A DNA stretch of 64,000 nucleotides from Xestospongia bergquistia (Eukaryota; Porifera; Demospongiae; Haplosclerida; Petrosiidae). The notes beneath the pieces are model-generated. The model was not told the origin of the DNA. It ran no database searches and saw only the letters and a program-made list of their open reading frames with translations. The stretch covers positions 374,501 to 438,500 of the forward strand of contig OZ014412.1 of the NCBI GenBank assembly GCA_963965975.1, given 5' to 3'. The translations under genes were made by a program, and so were the position numbers. Positions within the stretch are counted from its first letter, which is position 1; each line of letters begins with the position of its first letter. Below are positions 60,766 to 64,000 of the stretch, piece after piece.

Positions 60766-63700
60766 CTATATGTAAGTAATAGTATTATTATCTCTTGTGA
60801 TCTCTTCTTTATTGGACATTTGTTTGGTAGTATCTGATGTCTTGTTATTTTTAGTTGGTATAGGAGGTGGTATATCATCATCTTGTACATTAGCTGGTAT
60901 TATAGTAACACCAGGTATTGATGGCTCTATATTATCATAAGATGGAGGATGTTGTTTTGTTTTTGGTAGAGAATGATCTATTTCAGAATATACAACTTTA
61001 TCAATAGATGAGGGAGGAGCTTGAGGACGATTTTTAGAAAACTTCTGAAGATCTTGATAAACAACTTTTTCTTTTTCCTACACAATAAAATAATATTAAA
61101 AACAATCTCTTAATATTATTATTACTTCAATAGAAACTACGCACTCTTCTATTTCAACATTCTCAGAACTCTCAATACATGATATTGACTGAGTACTAAC
61201 AATCTATAATATTAACAAAAATAATAGTAATATTAATAATGTATCATATAATAACTTACTGATGGTCTATTATCAGCATGTACTAATAAACTTTTATTTT
61301 CTATAAACAATTTAAAATATAATGTTATATAACTAAATTAACTCACTCCTCTTCCTATACCATAGTATACAACAACATAATAATAGACATAATCCAATGG
61401 TTATATCTTCATCTTCTGTGAACAGTTTAAATCCAGAGTTACACAATATAATATAATTAACTCACCATTCATACAACATAGTATACAACAAAAACACAGT
61501 AATAGACATAATATAATGAAAAATATAGCTCCACTTAAAACACCAGCAAGAACATAAATCACTATTATATTATAAATAAAATAGTACTTATTATTAAACT
61601 ATATACTTACATATATTTGGTGATGAAGGTGGTGATGTTGCACCCACAGTATTAATTGGTGTAGCAGCTGTTGTCATGGTAACTGTATAGGTTTATGTCA
61701 AAAAATCACTAACATAATATTTCTATGAGTATATCACTATATATAAAATATTTGTTGATCAATATTGAACAATTCAAGTTTTTATTCAAGTGTTAAAATA
61801 AAGACTATATTAGTAGTTATAATGTTGTTATTAAGACTTCAAACATGTAATGATTATCATTTAATTTATTATAATACAATACATATATCTATCTTACCAT
61901 CAACAGTACTAGTAGATAATAATATTACTGATGTAGTAGAAGTAATAACTTGTGTAGATGATGGTTCTAATATTAAAATATTCTGTCTTTTATATGCAAT
62001 GACAAGGTCTGAGGAATTATCACTCTCAATATCATAGACATAAAGATCATATAATCCAATGACGTTCACACATCCACTAGATGTACTAGATGTGATAGGA
62101 CTTCTTAAAAATCGCTTTTCAAATCTAACAATATCATTTTGTAATAAGTTGATCAGACACCCTAACTCTGTAGCTCCATTAATAAACTGACATGTAATAC
62201 ATATAGAACCAGGATTAATATTAACTATCACATTCTGTATACCATGAGTAGCTATAATAGATAATAATAATAATAATATAATATATCATTGTACTTACTA
62301 AAGTTAACATCAGTGATTGTATTAAAGGTTCCATCAAGATTACTAAGAGTAACCTCACCAATATATGTCATATCAGGACTTAATATAATAGAGTTAGTTA
62401 TATTAATAGATGGTCCACTAGTTAATACATTACTCATTATAGTATATATCACTTCACCAGTAGTAGAATTCTTTATATCTACTATAGCACTAGTAGGGTA
62501 TTCTCCAGGACAAAGGTGAGTTACCTAAGGACATAATGTAAAATAGTAGTAGTATAATTAGAAGCTATAAAAATACTTGTCTAGCAATGTTATCATAACA
62601 CATCAACTATGTAGACTATTGTACCAGTATAAGTAAGACAATGTCAATAGATTGTGTGTACTTTAACTCATACTGTAGATCGGGAAAGTTTCGTTGTTAA
62701 AAAAAATTTGAACATTTGACGATGTCCCAAAAATTAATTACACAAACATTACATATTGAAATATTTACAGTAAGAATATTCACGAAATAATAATAATATG
62801 AATATAATGCACGTGTTACGTCACAGTGTTAAAAGTAAAACAGAATGTGGCTCTTTTGAGATATCTGAAACCAACAGATGAACTGCCAGTCCCAAAAGGC
62901 TCTCTATCATCTTCCATGGAGCCACAGGCAATTGCCTGGGCAAATGAAGAAGTTAGAGAGGCCATGAAAAGTGTGTCAAGAAAACATGGACCATATTGGG
63001 TGTACAGTGCAGACATACAAGCAAAAATTGACAAATACGCTAGCCATTATGGTATTGCAGTATTGCTGCAGCCTTGCATCTTTTCTAGAAAGCTGGAAAA
63101 GCCTCTTAGTAAGACTCCAGTACATTCAATTCAAAATATTTGGGGTTAATAAATTTTTGTACAAGCCTCGTGTTTGAAAGTTTTTTAACATGTAAATTTT
63201 TTACATGAAACTTTTGTAACGCAAAAGTTTCCCAATCTATGGTATATAAATATATAGAGTTAATATATCTATTTTAGAGTATCTTACATTAACTGTTATA
63301 GTGATACGGACCATGTTTCCTGATACTACTGGAGTAACAGTCACAGGTATCAGTGAACTGTCATTAGGTACTATAATAGAAAGTAAAAATGATACAATAC
63401 AAGTATAATATTGTCAACATAATAGTTTATCACATTAGTATAATGGAAGTTAATGATTAGTAAGAGAGTTATATACAAGGAAGATATATCACGTACTATA
63501 TAAATATGTCTATAACTACCTACACATGACATATATACCATTACCATATTGGGATCAATAACTTACTGTTGATAAACATACCTTTTGGGAAATAAAATGA
63601 TTTAGATGATATGATACCATTACCAGCTGTATTAATAGCAAATATATCTACTATTATTTCAGTACAAGGATTAGTTTCATTAGATCCACTTTGATATGAT

Positions 63701-64000
63701 AATTGTAGGGACTCTGTGAAATATGTCTCTATTTTATTTGTTAGTGTGTTAGTAATAGTAATATTGTAGCCATTAATATATGTATTATCAAGAGTATATG
63801 GAGTAGACCAAGATAATATTACTGTATTAGTACTAGTAATATTAACAGTTAGATCTCTAACACCATCTAATAAACCTATAATGAGATAATAAAATAAATG
63901 TAGTTATAAATATAGTACATGATATACACCTTGAATTAATAATAACACAGTGTTGCTTGTATCTTCAGATAATGGTGATCTAGAAAAACCAACACAAGAT
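60766..64000 (-). CDS. ITIM-type receptor with FN3 and an unusual cysteine-bearing ectodomain, partial
   Basis: Exons seen (5' end off the right edge): 63929 to the edge (Ig-like end), FN3 63582-63875, split module about 63288-63370 and 62299-62524, a 118-codon module 61898-62251 of unknown fold (CITCQFINGATELGC near its start), stalk about 61610-61681, transmembrane 61466-61561 (VLSGAIFFIILCLLLCFCCI), a second hydrophobic exon 61347-61415, tail exons 61260-61300, 61126-61203 and 60766-61077, TAG. Tail motifs: VVYQDL and VVYSEI (both fit the ITIM consensus), then PSYDNI, then a single IPPPIP unit that could bind SH3 domains. An inhibitory role is inferred. A small transposon sits in the intron at 62678-63237. 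The last exon is in phase 0 and frames close. Confidence 0.7.
62678..63237 (+). mobile_element. Short pogo/Tc1-like element with a transposase N-terminal remnant
   Basis: Ends are inverted (GATCGGGAAAGTTT and AAAGTTTCCCAATC) and flanked by TA on both sides. The plus-strand frame 62826-63149 contains KHGPYWVYSADIQAKIDKYAS and FSRKLEKPLSKTPVHSIQN. These resemble the DNA-binding N-terminus of pogo-like transposases. The catalytic domain is absent. Confidence 0.65.

Overview
The window looks like animal nuclear DNA, most probably a demosponge (Amphimedon-like; inference). It is AT-rich, with compact multi-exon genes, mostly 50-150 bp GT..AG introns, many microsatellites and several transposon classes. 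The main content is a cluster of single-pass cell-surface receptors built from immunoglobulin (Ig) and fibronectin-III (FN3) modules. Nearly every ectodomain module is one phase 1-1 exon of about 230-340 nt.

Left block (1-12.6 kb, minus strand): a partial signal-peptide exon, a degraded Ig fragment, and four tandem receptor units ending in almost the same tail. That tail has a canonical ITAM (Tyr-x-x-Ile, 7 residues, Tyr-x-x-Ile) plus a Tyr-x-x-Met site. Two units look intact (4479-7267 and 9222-12559). Two are broken (1606-4399 and 7430-8847).

Middle block (12.6-27 kb): a terminal-inverted-repeat element of about 6.3 kb sits just upstream of the 12559 start codon. It carries a nested integrase/Ulp1-protease/PHD element. 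Then come inverted receptor fragments, a deleted Ty3/gypsy-type LTR retrotransposon (22031-25553), and a small GPI-anchored-looking three-Ig gene (25906-27244).

Plus-strand gene 27410-33323: its ectodomain and transmembrane exons match the minus-strand gene 9222-12559 exon for exon, but its tail carries two canonical ITIMs (LHYADL and VHYAEI). The two genes lie head to head and look like a paired activating/inhibitory receptor system. The ITAM partner appears to have been made by an intronic tail swap whose junction is visible near 9583-9590.

Right block (36.6-64 kb): two larger minus-strand Ig/FN3 receptors (36630-42540 and 43413-47569), a mosaic of copied receptor exons, LINE remnants, a pogo-like transposon with a PHD finger (51485-54020), a MULE/ZSWIM3-like transposon with a PHD finger (57031-60600), and a receptor running off the right edge (60766-64000). 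That last tail has two ITIM-type motifs and a proline-rich stretch. In neighbouring copies the proline-rich stretch is expanded into 39-bp tandem repeats.

All gene models are by eye, from splice-site phase bookkeeping and paralogue comparison. None is supported by transcripts here.
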